The notes under the pieces were generated by a model that did not search any database, was not told the origin of the DNA, and worked only from the letters and a program-made list of their open reading frames with translations. A program made the translations under genes and the position numbers. Positions 17,248 to 25,191 of a stretch of 50,112 bases of DNA are shown one piece after another. Position 1 is the stretch's first letter. The number at the start of each line of letters is the position of its first letter. The DNA is taken from NCBI GenBank assembly GCA_963789495.1, contig CAWBLP010000001.1, positions 1 to 50,112 on the forward strand. Direction: 5' to 3'. The DNA is from CAWBLP01 sp963789495. Its GTDB lineage: Bacteria; Pseudomonadota; Alphaproteobacteria; Acetobacterales; Acetobacteraceae.

Positions 17248-18303
17248 ATGACAACGCAACCCAGCCCGATCCCCGTCCGACCCGTTCAGCCTGATCCTGC
17301 GTCCGTGCACGTCATGCGCGCGGCGTTTGCTGCCTTCAAATGCGCTGCGCTTGGCAAGGCCAACGATCCCACGGATGCGGTTGCCGTCTGCGCCGAACTT
17401 TTCCCCGGCGATAGTGTCGCGCGATCGTTCCTGACGCGTGCTGACGCCACGGTGGCCACTACCACGACGTCCGGCTGGGCGGCCGAGCTGGCGCAGACTG
17501 CGACGGCGGCGTTCCTCGCTTCTTTGGCGCCGGTCAGTGCTGCGGCTGGGCTAATGCTGCGCGGGCTGACTGTCCCGCTAGGCGGCTACGGCGATGCGGT
17601 GATCCCTGCCCGCGCGACCGCGCCATCGGCCCTTACTGGAGTCGCGGAAGGTGCGCCGATCCCGGTGCGCATGCAGACAATCACCTCCGCGACGTTGACC
17701 CCGCACAAGGTGGCGGCGATCATCGCGCTAACGCGAGAACTGGCCCGTCGATCGTCGGCACAGCAGGTGTTTGAAACGATGCTGCGCGAGGACGCCGCGG
17801 TGGCTCTCGATGCAGCGTATTTTTCGACTTCTGCCGAATCAGCAGCACACATCAGGGACTGTTTGCGGCCTGTCAACTTCGTTCTGGCCGGGCGATGTCA
17901 TTGGCGCGATGGCCGCCCTGGCGGCATCGGTGTCGGCGAACGGCTCGGGCGAGGTGGTTTTCGTTACGAGTTCCGGGCTCGCCTCGGTGGCTCCGATCCT
18001 GGCGCCAACTTTGCGAGTTGCTTTCCTTCCGACCTGGCCGTCCCCGATGGCCGACTGATCGCCATCGATCCGCGCAGTCTCGTGCACGGCTTCGGACCCG
18101 ACGCGCAGATTGATTCCTCCGCCGAGACGCTTTTGCACATGTCCGACGCTCCGTTGGAAATCGTTGCCGATGATACCACGGTGGCAGATCCGACGCGCAG
18201 CATGTGGCAGACCAATGGTATCGCGACTCGTATCATTTTGGACATTGCATTCGCGGCGCGGCGAACCGGGGCGGTGCAATATGCGGATAGTGTGCAATGG
18301 TAA
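17248..18303 (+). CDS. HK97-type major capsid protein with garbled segment
   Basis: The frame is open for 351 residues. Residues about 75-200 (VSAAAGLMLRGLTVPLGGYG, AVIPARATAPSALTGVAEGA, PIPVRMQTITSATLTPHKVA, IIALTRELARRSSAQQVFET) have the strand-helix pattern of HK97-fold capsid proteins. Between about 17875 and 18040 the frame used here is wrong: the neighbouring frame reads GDVIGAMAALAASVSANGSG and EVVFVTSSGLASVAPILAPT, which continues the capsid fold, after which the original frame resumes at DLAVPDGRLIAIDPRSLVHG. One extra and one missing base, about 165 bases apart, explain this. No protease or scaffold gene is visible, and no portal or terminase; this is the only clear virion gene in the island. 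Confidence 0.6.
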   Translation: MTTQPSPIPVRPVQPDPASVHVMRAAFAAFKCAALGKANDPTDAVAVCAELFPGDSVARSFLTRADATVATTTTSGWAAELAQTATAAFLASLAPVSAAAGLMLRGLTVPLGGYGDAVIPARATAPSALTGVAEGAPIPVRMQTITSATLTPHKVAAIIALTRELARRSSAQQVFETMLREDAAVALDAAYFSTSAESAAHIRDCLRPVNFVLAGRCHWRDGRPGGIGVGERLGRGGFRYEFRARLGGSDPGANFASCFPSDLAVPDGRLIAIDPRSLVHGFGPDAQIDSSAETLLHMSDAPLEIVADDTTVADPTRSMWQTNGIATRIILDIAFAARRTGAVQYADSVQW

Positions 18304-18905
18304 CCATGTCAGAAATCGGCGGCGCCGCCGATGCAGTGCGTTTCGGCGGGGCTGAGACAGGCGGGCAAGCCAACTCCCCCGACCGGAACGCTGCCCGGCG
18401 GCGGTGGTTGCCGTGGATGTTCGGCGCGACGGTTGAACGCTTTGCAGTCTCGTGTCAGCGCAGCGAGCAGAAACTTGATTACATCGCGCGCCGGTTACGT
18501 TCGATTGAGGATCGCCTCGACCTCCTGGACAGCGGCGAAAGTTCGCAGGTGCGCCGCGCCGCACTGGACAAGGTTGCAGAGACCGGCCCGCTGCTGTTCC
18601 AAGCTGCCGAAATGTTCGAAGACGAATCGAAGGCAATCGGTGCCCAGATTAACCGGTGCGTTGCCGAGATCGAAAGCCGGTGGCGCGCTGAGCAGCGGAA
18701 CGGCGAGCCGTTGACGCCGCTGGAGCAGATGCAGGCGGAACTTTCGGCGGCGCTAAGGCGCATCGAGGCGATGGAGATGCCCGCCGCAGCATCTGTTGCT
18801 GACGTTGATGCGTTGCGGGCGGAACTGGCTGATCTGCCCGAGCGGCTGATGAAGGAACGCCCCGCCACCGTGGACACCGGCGCCGACACGCCGGCCGCCG
18901 GGTGA
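18297..18905 (+). CDS. coiled-coil protein, copy 1
   Basis: A 202-residue, largely helical protein whose start overlaps the end of the capsid gene (ATG 18297 or 18306). After a Gly-rich head comes the marker RRRWLPWMFGATVERFAV, then heptad-like helices (LDYIARRLRSIEDRLDLLDS, KVAETGPLLFQAAEMFEDES, LEQMQAELSAALRRIEAMEM). A second copy with the same marker and helix order lies at 19690-20094. No domain is recognised; scaffold or tail-tip-like roles are possible but unsupported. The frame is clean throughout. Confidence 0.6.
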   Translation: MVTMSEIGGAADAVRFGGAETGGQANSPDRNAARRRWLPWMFGATVERFAVSCQRSEQKLDYIARRLRSIEDRLDLLDSGESSQVRRAALDKVAETGPLLFQAAEMFEDESKAIGAQINRCVAEIESRWRAEQRNGEPLTPLEQMQAELSAALRRIEAMEMPAAASVADVDALRAELADLPERLMKERPATVDTGADTPAAG

Positions 18906-18910
18906 CGGGC

Positions 18911-19136
18911 GAGCGCATCAAACTGCAAATCTGCAGTCTGATGCGCTCAACCAGGGAGAGGTCGCCAGCCTCCGGCAAATTTGCCGGAGGTCCCTGCGCC
19001 GCTCACCCCAAGCGGCAAATTTGCCGCTTGAAGTTAAAGCGCCGCAGTAGTCTGCGAAAGCTTTCCTGAACTGTACCGGCGCCGGTACAATCGAGTGGTG
19101 CCAGAGAGAACGACCAAGGCGCAAATTTGCGCTTTG
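18911..19136. repeat. palindrome cluster with GCAAATTTGC core
   Basis: A run of palindromes fills a gene-poor gap. 18911-18948: arms GAGCGCATCA/TGATGCGCTC around ACTGCA-AATC-TGCAGT. 18969-18990: arms CCTCCG/CGGAGG around GCAAATTTGC, perfect. 19009-19030: arms CAAGCG/CGCTTG around the same core, perfect. 19056-19065: GAAAGCTTTC. 19072-19089: TGTACCGGCGCCGGTACA, perfect. 19115-19136: arms CAAGGC/GCTTTG around GCAAATTTGC with one mismatch that would be a G-U pair. Arms differ between copies yet stay complementary. Confidence 0.75.
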
Positions 19137-19149
19137 AACCACAAGGTAG

Positions 19150-19514
19150 TTTGTCAAAAATATCGGAGATGGCAGCCTTGCCGATTCCGATAAAGCCGCC
19201 GCCTCCCATGCCATCGTCCATGACCTCGGCATACATCCCAAGGCATAGGACCGATTTTACAAATCCCGGCGGCCTTGCCGATAGTTGTAAAGCTGCCACC
19301 GCTCACGCCAAGGCGGCGCGGGACCGGCGGATTTTCGAGATGTGGCTGGCATGTCATACACAGGAGGAGATCGCAGAATCTCTAGGGTGCTCTGCACAGC
19401 CTGTGAAAGACGCAATATCGGATTTTTCGGCAGCCATGCCAGAAAATCTACTTGCCAGCCTCGCGCGGTCCCGCGGCAGAATGTCGGCCGGCGAACCACA
19501 AGGAGCCCGGCCCG
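19150..19514 (+). pseudogene. HTH protein fragment (ParB-like element gene remnant)
   Basis: One frame, open without an obvious start, reads IPRHRTDFTNPGGLADSCKA, then RRIFEMWLACHTQEEIAESL and GCSAQPVKDAISDFSAAMPE. The last two form a helix-turn-helix. This block resembles the C-terminal region of ParB-related proteins fused to DNA modification genes on mobile elements, from memory. Only this piece is present; the N-terminal nuclease/ParB part is missing and the palindrome cluster precedes it. Treat as a remnant. Confidence 0.4.
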
Positions 19515-19718
19515 ATGACCCGCCAGCCGTTTGCACTGACGCGGCTGCGACTGCGCCTAGCGTGGCTCCAGGTCCGCATCACGATGGGGTGCTGGCTGAC
19601 TGGCACCACGCGGGAGGCGCTGCGGCGGGAACTGCGGCGGCGGGCAAGCCAGCTCCCCCGACGCGAACGCCGTTCCCAAGCGGCGGTGGTTGCCGTGGAT
19701 GTTCGGCGCATCGGTTGA
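19515..19718 (+). CDS. small basic phage-type protein
   Basis: 67 residues from ATG 19515, with an AAGGAG site eight bases upstream. The N-terminal helix (MTRQPFALTRLRLRLAWLQV) and the Trp-containing segment RITMGCWLTGTTREALRREL are basic and amphipathic; the C-terminal third lies over the start region of the next gene and could instead belong to it after an indel. Function is unknown. It is the first gene after the palindrome/HTH insertion. Confidence 0.5.
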   Translation: MTRQPFALTRLRLRLAWLQVRITMGCWLTGTTREALRRELRRRASQLPRRERRSQAAVVAVDVRRIG

Positions 19719-20094
19719 ACGCCTCGCTGTTGCGCATCGTCGCAATGAGCAGATGCTTCATTACATCGGGCGCCGGCTGCGCGCGGTTGAAGATCGCCTC
19801 GACCTCCTGGACAGCGGCGGCAGTTCGCAGACGCGACGCGCGGCACTGGACAAGATTGCCGCCGCGGGGCCGATCCTGTTCCGAACGCAGGAAATGGCCA
19901 CCGACGAAGCGAAGGAAATCTCTGATCGGATTCTTGCTAGCGCCGATGAAATCGCACGCCGCTGGGATGTTCCGCCCGCCCCGCCGATTGAGCGCGTCCA
20001 GAACGAATTGAGTGTCGCGTTGCAGCGGATCGCGGTGCTGGAAGCACGCCTCGCCCCGCAAGTAGTTAAGGGCGAAGGTCGATCGTGCTGTTGA
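19690..20094 (+). CDS. coiled-coil protein, copy 2 (5' end uncertain)
   Basis: Paralog of the protein at 18297-18905. It shares RRWLPWMFGASVERLAVAHR, GRRLRAVEDRLDLLDSGG, DKIAAAGPILFRTQEM and the C-terminal helix pair, but is shorter and ends ...EGRSCC. The nearest usable start is TTG 19690, inside the shared marker; the same frame upstream (from about 19640) reads GGGQASSPDANAVPKRRW, matching copy 1 residues before the marker, so the true 5' end has been lost or overlaps the gene at 19515. The two copies flank the palindrome cluster, which suggests a duplication or an insertion between duplicated genes. Confidence 0.5.
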   Translation: MPWMFGASVERLAVAHRRNEQMLHYIGRRLRAVEDRLDLLDSGGSSQTRRAALDKIAAAGPILFRTQEMATDEAKEISDRILASADEIARRWDVPPAPPIERVQNELSVALQRIAVLEARLAPQVVKGEGRSCC

Positions 20095-20098
20095 TCAG

Positions 20099-20299
20099 AT
20101 GTCCGGCGCAAACTCGTCGCAGTTCGCTCGTTATGTTGTCATCAGCGATAGTGAGATTGCCGCAGATGCGTGGCCTGGGCCGCCAAGGCGAGGCGATCAG
20201 ATCATTGCCGACGGCAAGGCACTCACCGTGCAAACGGTAGACACCGCTATGCTGAGCCGTGCCGCCGTCAAGCACGTTCTGCAAACACTGGGCGCGTGA
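20099..20299 (+). CDS. small uncharacterised protein
   Basis: 66 residues from ATG 20099, four bases after the preceding stop. It reads as a small mixed alpha/beta protein (ARYVVISDSEIAADAWPGPP, then RRGDQIIADGKALTVQTVDT), with a short loop motif GDQI before the last strand. The composition fits small head-tail or attachment proteins that follow capsid genes, but I cannot assign it. Its 3' end overlaps the convergent lipoprotein gene by 32 bases. Confidence 0.5.
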   Translation: MSGANSSQFARYVVISDSEIAADAWPGPPRRGDQIIADGKALTVQTVDTAMLSRAAVKHVLQTLGA

Positions 20300-20555
20300 G
20301 GCTACTGCGCCGCCGGATGCCGTCGTGCGTGCCGTCCAGGCACATGCTGTTGAGATTATATGCCTGGGCATCCTGGATGAGAAAGCCGCCGCGCGTATTC
20401 ATCGCCCCAACCTGGGATTCGTAGCGACATTGCGCGCGATCTGCGTCGGTTAGTGCTGCGTTCAGTCGGGACACTTCGGCACTCGTGTAGGAATTGCCAC
20501 CTCCTTCGCACCCGAAGGTTGCCAGGCAGGCGGCGAGAACAAATAGCAGGCGCAT
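20268..20555 (-). CDS. small lipoprotein on opposite strand of the island
   Basis: A 95-residue predicted lipoprotein, the start chosen at ATG 20555 because AAGGAG precedes it at the right distance. Signal peptide MRLLFVLAACLATFGC has a lipobox ending in Cys16. The mature part (YTSAEVSRLNAALTDADRAQ, CRYESQVGAMNTRG) has three more Cys residues. It runs against the structural genes, like lysogenic conversion (moron) genes that are expressed on their own. The family is unknown. A short 36-39-residue frame further upstream on the same strand (about 20661-20775, ISVAEIDRMEGPGAPLYLVG) may be another small gene. Confidence 0.55.
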   Translation of the reverse strand: MRLLFVLAACLATFGCEGGGNSYTSAEVSRLNAALTDADRAQCRYESQVGAMNTRGGFLIQDAQAYNLNSMCLDGTHDGIRRRSSLTRPVFAERA

Positions 20556-20904
20556 GTCGGTGCTCCTTTTGCAACCGATGCCAATGGGCGGTCCGGACGG
20601 ATTTTGCAAGCATGTCGGCTAATCTGCTCCTCAACCATCCCCTCATATTTTCCAAGTGATTCCGACGAGATAGAGTGGGGCGCCCGGTCCTTCCATGCGG
20701 TCGATCTCGGCAACCGAGATGCCGGGCGCGGCTAGGGCCATTGCGAAGTTCAAGAATTCTGCGGCGCGCCGGATTTAACGTAATAGGCAAATTATGCGGT
20801 CAGGCCGCTGCATCCGGGTCCGGCGCCGGTGCCAAACGCTGTCGGGTGTCGGGTTGCCTGCCGAGCGGTTCTGGATCACGCTAAACCGTGTTGGAAAAAC
20901 CCAT

Positions 20905-21304
20905 ATGGGGAATCCAGACTCAAATGGAAAATCCGAAATGAGTGCACCAGATTGGGTAAAGCCCGCAGTTTGGGGTGTAATCGGTGGCGCGATCGCCGCA
21001 ATCATCGTTGGTTTCTACTGGGGTGGCTGGGTAACGGGCGGAACGGCTACAAAGATGGAGGCAGCAAGCGCCGAGACGGCTATCGTCCAGGCATTTACGC
21101 CACTCTGCGTTGCCAAGGCGGAGCAGCAGCCGGAGAAGCTCGTGCTTCTGAAGGCGGAGAGCTCTTGGAAGCAAGACGATTTTGTCGTCGAGGCCGGGTG
21201 GGTGTAACGTGAACAAAAAATACCGGGCCAATGTTGCAAGGGCGTGCGCGTTAGCGATCATCGAAGCCATGGAAGAAAAGCCAACTGCCACGCCTGCTAA
21301 ATGA
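20905..21304 (+). pseudogene. single-pass membrane protein, one frameshift
   Basis: Starts at ATG 20905. A membrane helix (about residues 19-38, AVWGVIGGAIAAIIVGFYWGGW) is followed by a soluble helical domain (TKMEAASAETAIVQAFTPLC, AKAEQQPEKLVLLKAESSWK). Frame one ends at 21205-21207, but the adjacent frame continues the protein: NKKYRANVARACALAIIEAM, stop at 21302-21304. One missing or extra base near 21205 accounts for it. This arrangement is common in an uncharacterised alphaproteobacterial family. Joined length is about 133 residues. Role unknown. Confidence 0.5.
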
Positions 21305-21766
21305 TACCGCTGAGCTGCGGTAGGGTTGATACGCACCGTTTGGAACCGCTGCAAAAGCCGCAGATCGCCCTGCGGCTCATGCCATCGGCGGCGCCGAGTG
21401 GGGACATGCGCCCCGAGAACCAGAGCGCCAGCGGGAACAAGACGACGCATTGCAGTTCATCGAGTCAGAAGACACCTTCTGGGCTGCCGGTTAGCCATCC
21501 CATTATGCAGTCCAGACCTATTGCCTAGACGACACCATAGTGTAGGTCGAACTTGAGAGATGTAAACTCTCGGGCGCTACCCTGTGCAAAAATCGCTACC
21601 CTGTGCAAAAATCAAAGACTTCGCACCAAAATCGGAACCTTGAAATCACGGAGCTTTTCCGGTGCGGAAATGAGGTGCATAACTGGGCCATGAAATACGG
21701 CAATGCACGGGTATCGACGACGGCCAGTGGGCTCGACCAGCTTGCCGTCATCCACGAGGAGGAAAT
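21305..21766. other. gene-poor cargo boundary with a tandem repeat
   Basis: No gene can be supported in these 460 bases; short frames on both strands have no ribosome sites or recognisable products. It contains an exact 19-base tandem repeat (listed separately) and, just before it, GAGAG/CTCTC at 21556-21572, a weak hairpin that could end upstream transcription. Confidence 0.5.
21575..21612. repeat. exact 19-bp tandem repeat, two copies
   Basis: CGCTACCCTGTGCAAAAAT occurs at 21575-21593 and again immediately after at 21594-21612. It lies about 150 bases before the helical protein/SEC-C gene pair and may be a regulatory duplication. Confidence 0.8.
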
Positions 21767-22071
21767 CTGGCTGGCAAATCGAAGCAGAAAGCACGCCGAC
21801 CAGCCGCGCCTACAAGACTCGAAGTGCGGTATTTCATGCGCTCGCTCTGGGATCACCAGCACCATATGCTGCGCCAAGTGGACCATCGCGTCGTCATCGC
21901 CTGGGAACGGATGCAGCGCGAACATAACCCGCCCGCGTCCGAGGAGATTTTTTTGCGCTCGATGACGATGCATGGTTGGCCGGCCATGTGCAGCGACTGC
22001 GCGAAGCCGAGGAACAATTTGCCGCAGTCTCTACGCGGCCGGCGACGCATAAAGTGCCATCGATTGAATGA
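21767..22071 (+). pseudogene. small helical protein coupled to SEC-C gene, one frameshift
   Basis: GAGGAGG at 21756-21762 precedes the frame, whose first codon would be CTG 21767 (AGKSKQKARRPAAPTRLEVR). A helical part follows: RYFMRSLWDHQHHMLRQVDH, RVVIAWERMQREHNPPASEE. At a run of seven T (about 21948-21954) one T seems missing: restoring it gives IFFALDDDAWLAGHVQRLRE and a stop at 22069-22071 that overlaps the next ATG. Joined length is about 100 residues. I do not recognise the family. The basic head suggests nucleic acid binding, and the ATGA coupling makes it a likely partner of the nuclease-like protein downstream. Confidence 0.45.
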
Positions 22072-23588
22072 TGACAAAGATCGGTCGCAATCAGCCTTGC
22101 CCTTGCGGCAGCGACAGGAAATACAGACATGGCTGTGGCAGCCTTACCAGCACGCCCAGGCCGCAGCCGGCGTCGCCTGAGATGATCCGCGCGCTGGAGG
22201 CGCATTACGCCAAGGAACGCATCCGGCTGGAGCAGCAAGGTTTCGGCAAACCGATCATCGCCGCACGGTTCAACGATTACCAAATCGTGGCTGTCGGGAA
22301 GGCCATCCATTGGTCGAAGAAGGCAAATACCCAGACTTTCTCAGCGACTATATCAAGCGCGTCCTCGGTTCCGATTGGGGCAATGCCGAACTCGCCAAGC
22401 CATTCGATCAGCGGCACACGCTGTTGCAGTGGTATCAACCTATTGCCGATACTAGGCAGCCACGATCAAAACTCCAGGCGAGGTGACAGCGCGGAAATCA
22501 CAGGCGTGGTCGCCTGCTATCTCGGCACCGCCTACAGCCTTTATCTTTTGGACCACAACGTTGAGCTACAGGCCCGCATTATCCGCCGGCTCAAGAACCC
22601 GAGAGATTTTCAGGGTGCCTATTACGAACTTATCGTCGCCAACGCGCTGATCCGGGCCGGATTTAAATTGACGCTCGAAGACGAGACGGACCCTGTCCGC
22701 CAAGCACTGCGAATTCGCGGCCGTCTCACAACGCTCCGGAAAAAAATATTGGGTCGAGGCGAAAATGCGCGCTGTGGTCGGTCTGCTTGGGAAGGACCAC
22801 AACGACGGCACCCGGAACCTCAATCCGATATCCCAGATGTACCGCACTTGAACGGTGCGTTGGCGAAGCCCGCGGCAGGAGACCGGCTGATATTTATCGA
22901 TCTCAACACCGACGCGGCGCTCGGCGCCGACGGGAAGCCCACCTGGGCGCAAAGCTCATTGGTACGCCTGGAGCAGTTCGAACGCCGGGAGCTGGTCGCC
23001 GGTGTCACGGCCTATGTTTTTATCTCGAATGTTCCCTTCCACCGTATGCTCAGCGAGCGGCTTCACACAGCGCTTGCGCCGTTCGGTATCTGGGAATCCC
23101 GATTTCAACCGCCCAGGCTTATATCGCCTGATTGAAACCTATCGGCAGAAGCGGAAGCATATCGACGCCCACCACATCGCAGAAGCCTTCATAAAATATC
23201 CTCAACTTCCAACAACATTCGACGGGAGCCTTCCCTCGGACAGTCTGGAAGGCAGGCCACGTCCGATGATTGGCGAAACCTATTTTTCGAAGGGGTGGCA
23301 AACCTGCCGGATCGATGGGCGGAAACCTTGTGGCGACTGTGACAAGCGCGGATGTGCTAGAGGCTGAGAAGTAGGCGCATATATCTGTGTCACCGATCAC
23401 AACGGCCACTCGCTCATCTTGTCCGAGCCAATGACAGATCAGCAGCTCTCCGACTACAAAGCACACCCCGAAGCGTATTTTGGCAAGTTGCAGCACGCCG
23501 GAGGAAAGGTGAACAGCCCATACGAATTGTTCGAATTTTTCATGGAGTTCTTGCAAGGCCCTGAGCCGAGCCGCTCTCCAGTGTCCTA
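22068..23588 (+). pseudogene. SEC-C zinc-motif protein with PD-(D/E)XK-like core, frame-broken
   Basis: The joined protein is about 500 residues. Residues 7-25 are a SEC-C zinc motif (NQPCPCGSDRKYRHGCG). After a helical part, a segment in the second frame reads KYPDFLSDYIKRVLGSDWGN. In the first frame: GAYYELIVANALIRAGFKLT; then, in a third frame, KHCEFAAVSQRSGKKYWVEA followed by KM. A Glu in the helix, an acidic strand and a V-E-A-K end match the PD-(D/E)XK nuclease pattern. The tail (AHHIAEAFIKYPQL, SLILSEPMTDQQLSDYKAHP) runs to the IS630 element, whose left end supplies the present stop. The frame from 22068 is open to 23135 only because compensating indels occur near 22312, 22480, 22694 and 22848; it breaks again near 23095 and 23290-23385. 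Nuclease assignment is inference. Confidence 0.5.
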
Positions 23589-24792
23589 GTCCTAAATCCG
23601 TCGCATCAGCGATTCGAAAACTGCACTGCGGTCAATTCGGCGTGACTTGCGAGGCTCTGTCGTCTTGGAGACGGAGAGCAGGCATGGCGGGACGCAGGCT
23701 GGAAGCGCTGAATGTAACGGATGCGGAGAGATCTGAGCTGATGGCGCTGGCCGCCCGGCCCAAGACCTCGCAGGCTCTTGCGGCTCGTGCCCGCATCGTT
23801 CTGGCCTGCGCCGAGGGTCTGGAAAACCAGGCGGTTGGTCAGCAGCTTGGGGCGCATCCACAAACCGTCGGCAAATGGCGCCGCCGGTTTCTGGCGCAGC
23901 GGGTCGAGGGTTTGCGCGACGAGCCGCGGCCCGGAGCGCCGCGCACGATCGAGGATAAACGGATCGAAGCGGTGATCACCCGCACGCTGGAGAGTAAGCC
24001 CGAGGCGGCGACCCACTGGAGTTCGCGTGGCATGGCGCGAGACACCGGCTTGTCGGTCAGCACGGTGCAGCGGATTTGGCGCGCCTTCGGGCTGAAGCCG
24101 CATCGGCAGGAGACATTCAAGCTCTCCACTGATCCCGACTTCGTGGCCAAGGTGCGCGATGTGGTGGGGTTGTATGTTTCCCCTCCCGAGCATGCCGTGG
24201 TGCTCTGCGTTGACGAAAAGTCGCAGATCCAGGCGCTGGACCGCAGCCAGACCGTGTTTCCGATGCGACCTGGTCAGCCTGAGCGGCGCAGTCACGATTA
24301 CGTCCGGCACGGTACGACCTCGCTGTTCGCGGCACTTGACGTCGCTACCGGAGCAATCATCGGCAAATGCTATCCGCGCCACCGCGCGACCGAGTTCCGT
24401 CAATTCCTGGACGAGATCGAGGCTGCGGTACCGACCGGGCTGGATGTGCATCTGGTCTGGGACAACTACGCGACGCACAAGACCGCGCTGATCCGCGACT
24501 GGCTGGCAAAGCGCCCGCGCTGGCATGTCCACCTGACCCCGACAAGCAGCTCCTGGCTGAACCAGGTCGAGCGCTTTTTCGCACTGCTGACCGACCGGAA
24601 GATCAGGCGCGGCGTGCATCGCAGCGTCGATGAGCTGGAAGCTGCGATCAACGCCTTTCTCGATCACCACAATGCCAACCCAAAGCCATTCCGGTGGGTC
24701 AAATCCGCCGACGACATCCTCGACGCCATAGAACGATTTTGCACCTACAACACTTCAACGACATGATGCGGTGGTCTTATGGTTCAGGACAC
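23581..24792 (+). mobile_element. IS630-family insertion sequence B
   Basis: Ends: GTGTCCTAGTCCTAAAT at the left (23581) and, read inwards from the right end (24792), GTGTCCTGAACCATAAG; 11 of 17 positions agree. The right end is followed by TA; on the left the matching dinucleotide is CA. It carries one intact transposase. It has inserted at, and probably removed, the very end of the SEC-C gene. It is a different element from the IS630 copy at 8062-9194. Confidence 0.65.
23684..24766 (+). CDS. IS630-family transposase
   Basis: An intact 360-residue transposase. The N-terminal half has two helix-turn-helix units (AVGQQLGAHPQTVGKWRRRF; GMARDTGLSVSTVQRIWRAF), and the C-terminal half the DDE catalytic domain: VVLCVDEKSQIQALDRSQTV (first Asp), VHLVWDNYATHKTALIRDWL (second Asp), TSSSWLNQVERFFALLTDRK (Glu). 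I chose ATG 23684, where the conserved protein begins; an upstream in-frame GTG lies outside the usual family start. Complete ORF and near-matching ends suggest it is, or recently was, mobile. Confidence 0.92.
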   Translation: MAGRRLEALNVTDAERSELMALAARPKTSQALAARARIVLACAEGLENQAVGQQLGAHPQTVGKWRRRFLAQRVEGLRDEPRPGAPRTIEDKRIEAVITRTLESKPEAATHWSSRGMARDTGLSVSTVQRIWRAFGLKPHRQETFKLSTDPDFVAKVRDVVGLYVSPPEHAVVLCVDEKSQIQALDRSQTVFPMRPGQPERRSHDYVRHGTTSLFAALDVATGAIIGKCYPRHRATEFRQFLDEIEAAVPTGLDVHLVWDNYATHKTALIRDWLAKRPRWHVHLTPTSSSWLNQVERFFALLTDRKIRRGVHRSVDELEAAINAFLDHHNANPKPFRWVKSADDILDAIERFCTYNTSTT

Positions 24793-24939
24793 TAGAGCGC
24801 CTTGGCGGTCATCGTGATGCAAGCGTAACTCGTGGCCATGAGTGATGAAGATTTGTTGGCAGAATACTGTGAGGGCATGGTCGCTGGTTCGAATATGTTC
24901 CGCGCGAAGGGTGTCGTTCGCGATTTACCATAAAGCGAA
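24793..24939. other. short gap, no gene recognised
   Basis: Short sequence right of the IS630 element, lower in GC than its surroundings; nothing recognisable is seen. Confidence 0.4.
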
Positions 24940-25191
24940 TTATCCGACAGACGCGAAGAAGGGCTGACACGTCACCGCTCCAACTTTCGACAAGCTCGGC
25001 TGAAAGCCGGATTGACCCAGATGGATGTGCAGAACAGATGAGTGCAGAACCCGACCCGACAGCACTACGTCTCCGAGCTCGAAAATGGTCCAGCACAACC
25101 CCACCCTCACGACGATGGGGGGACGCTGGCGCAGGCGGTGGGGACGGACGCGCGGGCGCTGCTGAAGCCGCCGCGGAAGCGCGCCGGCTGA
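24940..25191 (+). pseudogene. XRE-family HTH regulator, decayed
   Basis: Pieces in different frames rebuild a lambda-repressor-like helix-turn-helix: NFRQARLKAGLTQMDV (24982-25030), then after a broken stretch HYVSELENG (about 25058-25084), and finally GTLAQAVGTDARALLKPP to a stop at 25189-25191. The order first helix, HTH, conserved YVSELENG and last helix is that of XRE/Cro-CI regulators. Three indels are needed. Such a gene near the right end would fit an element repressor. Confidence 0.55.
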
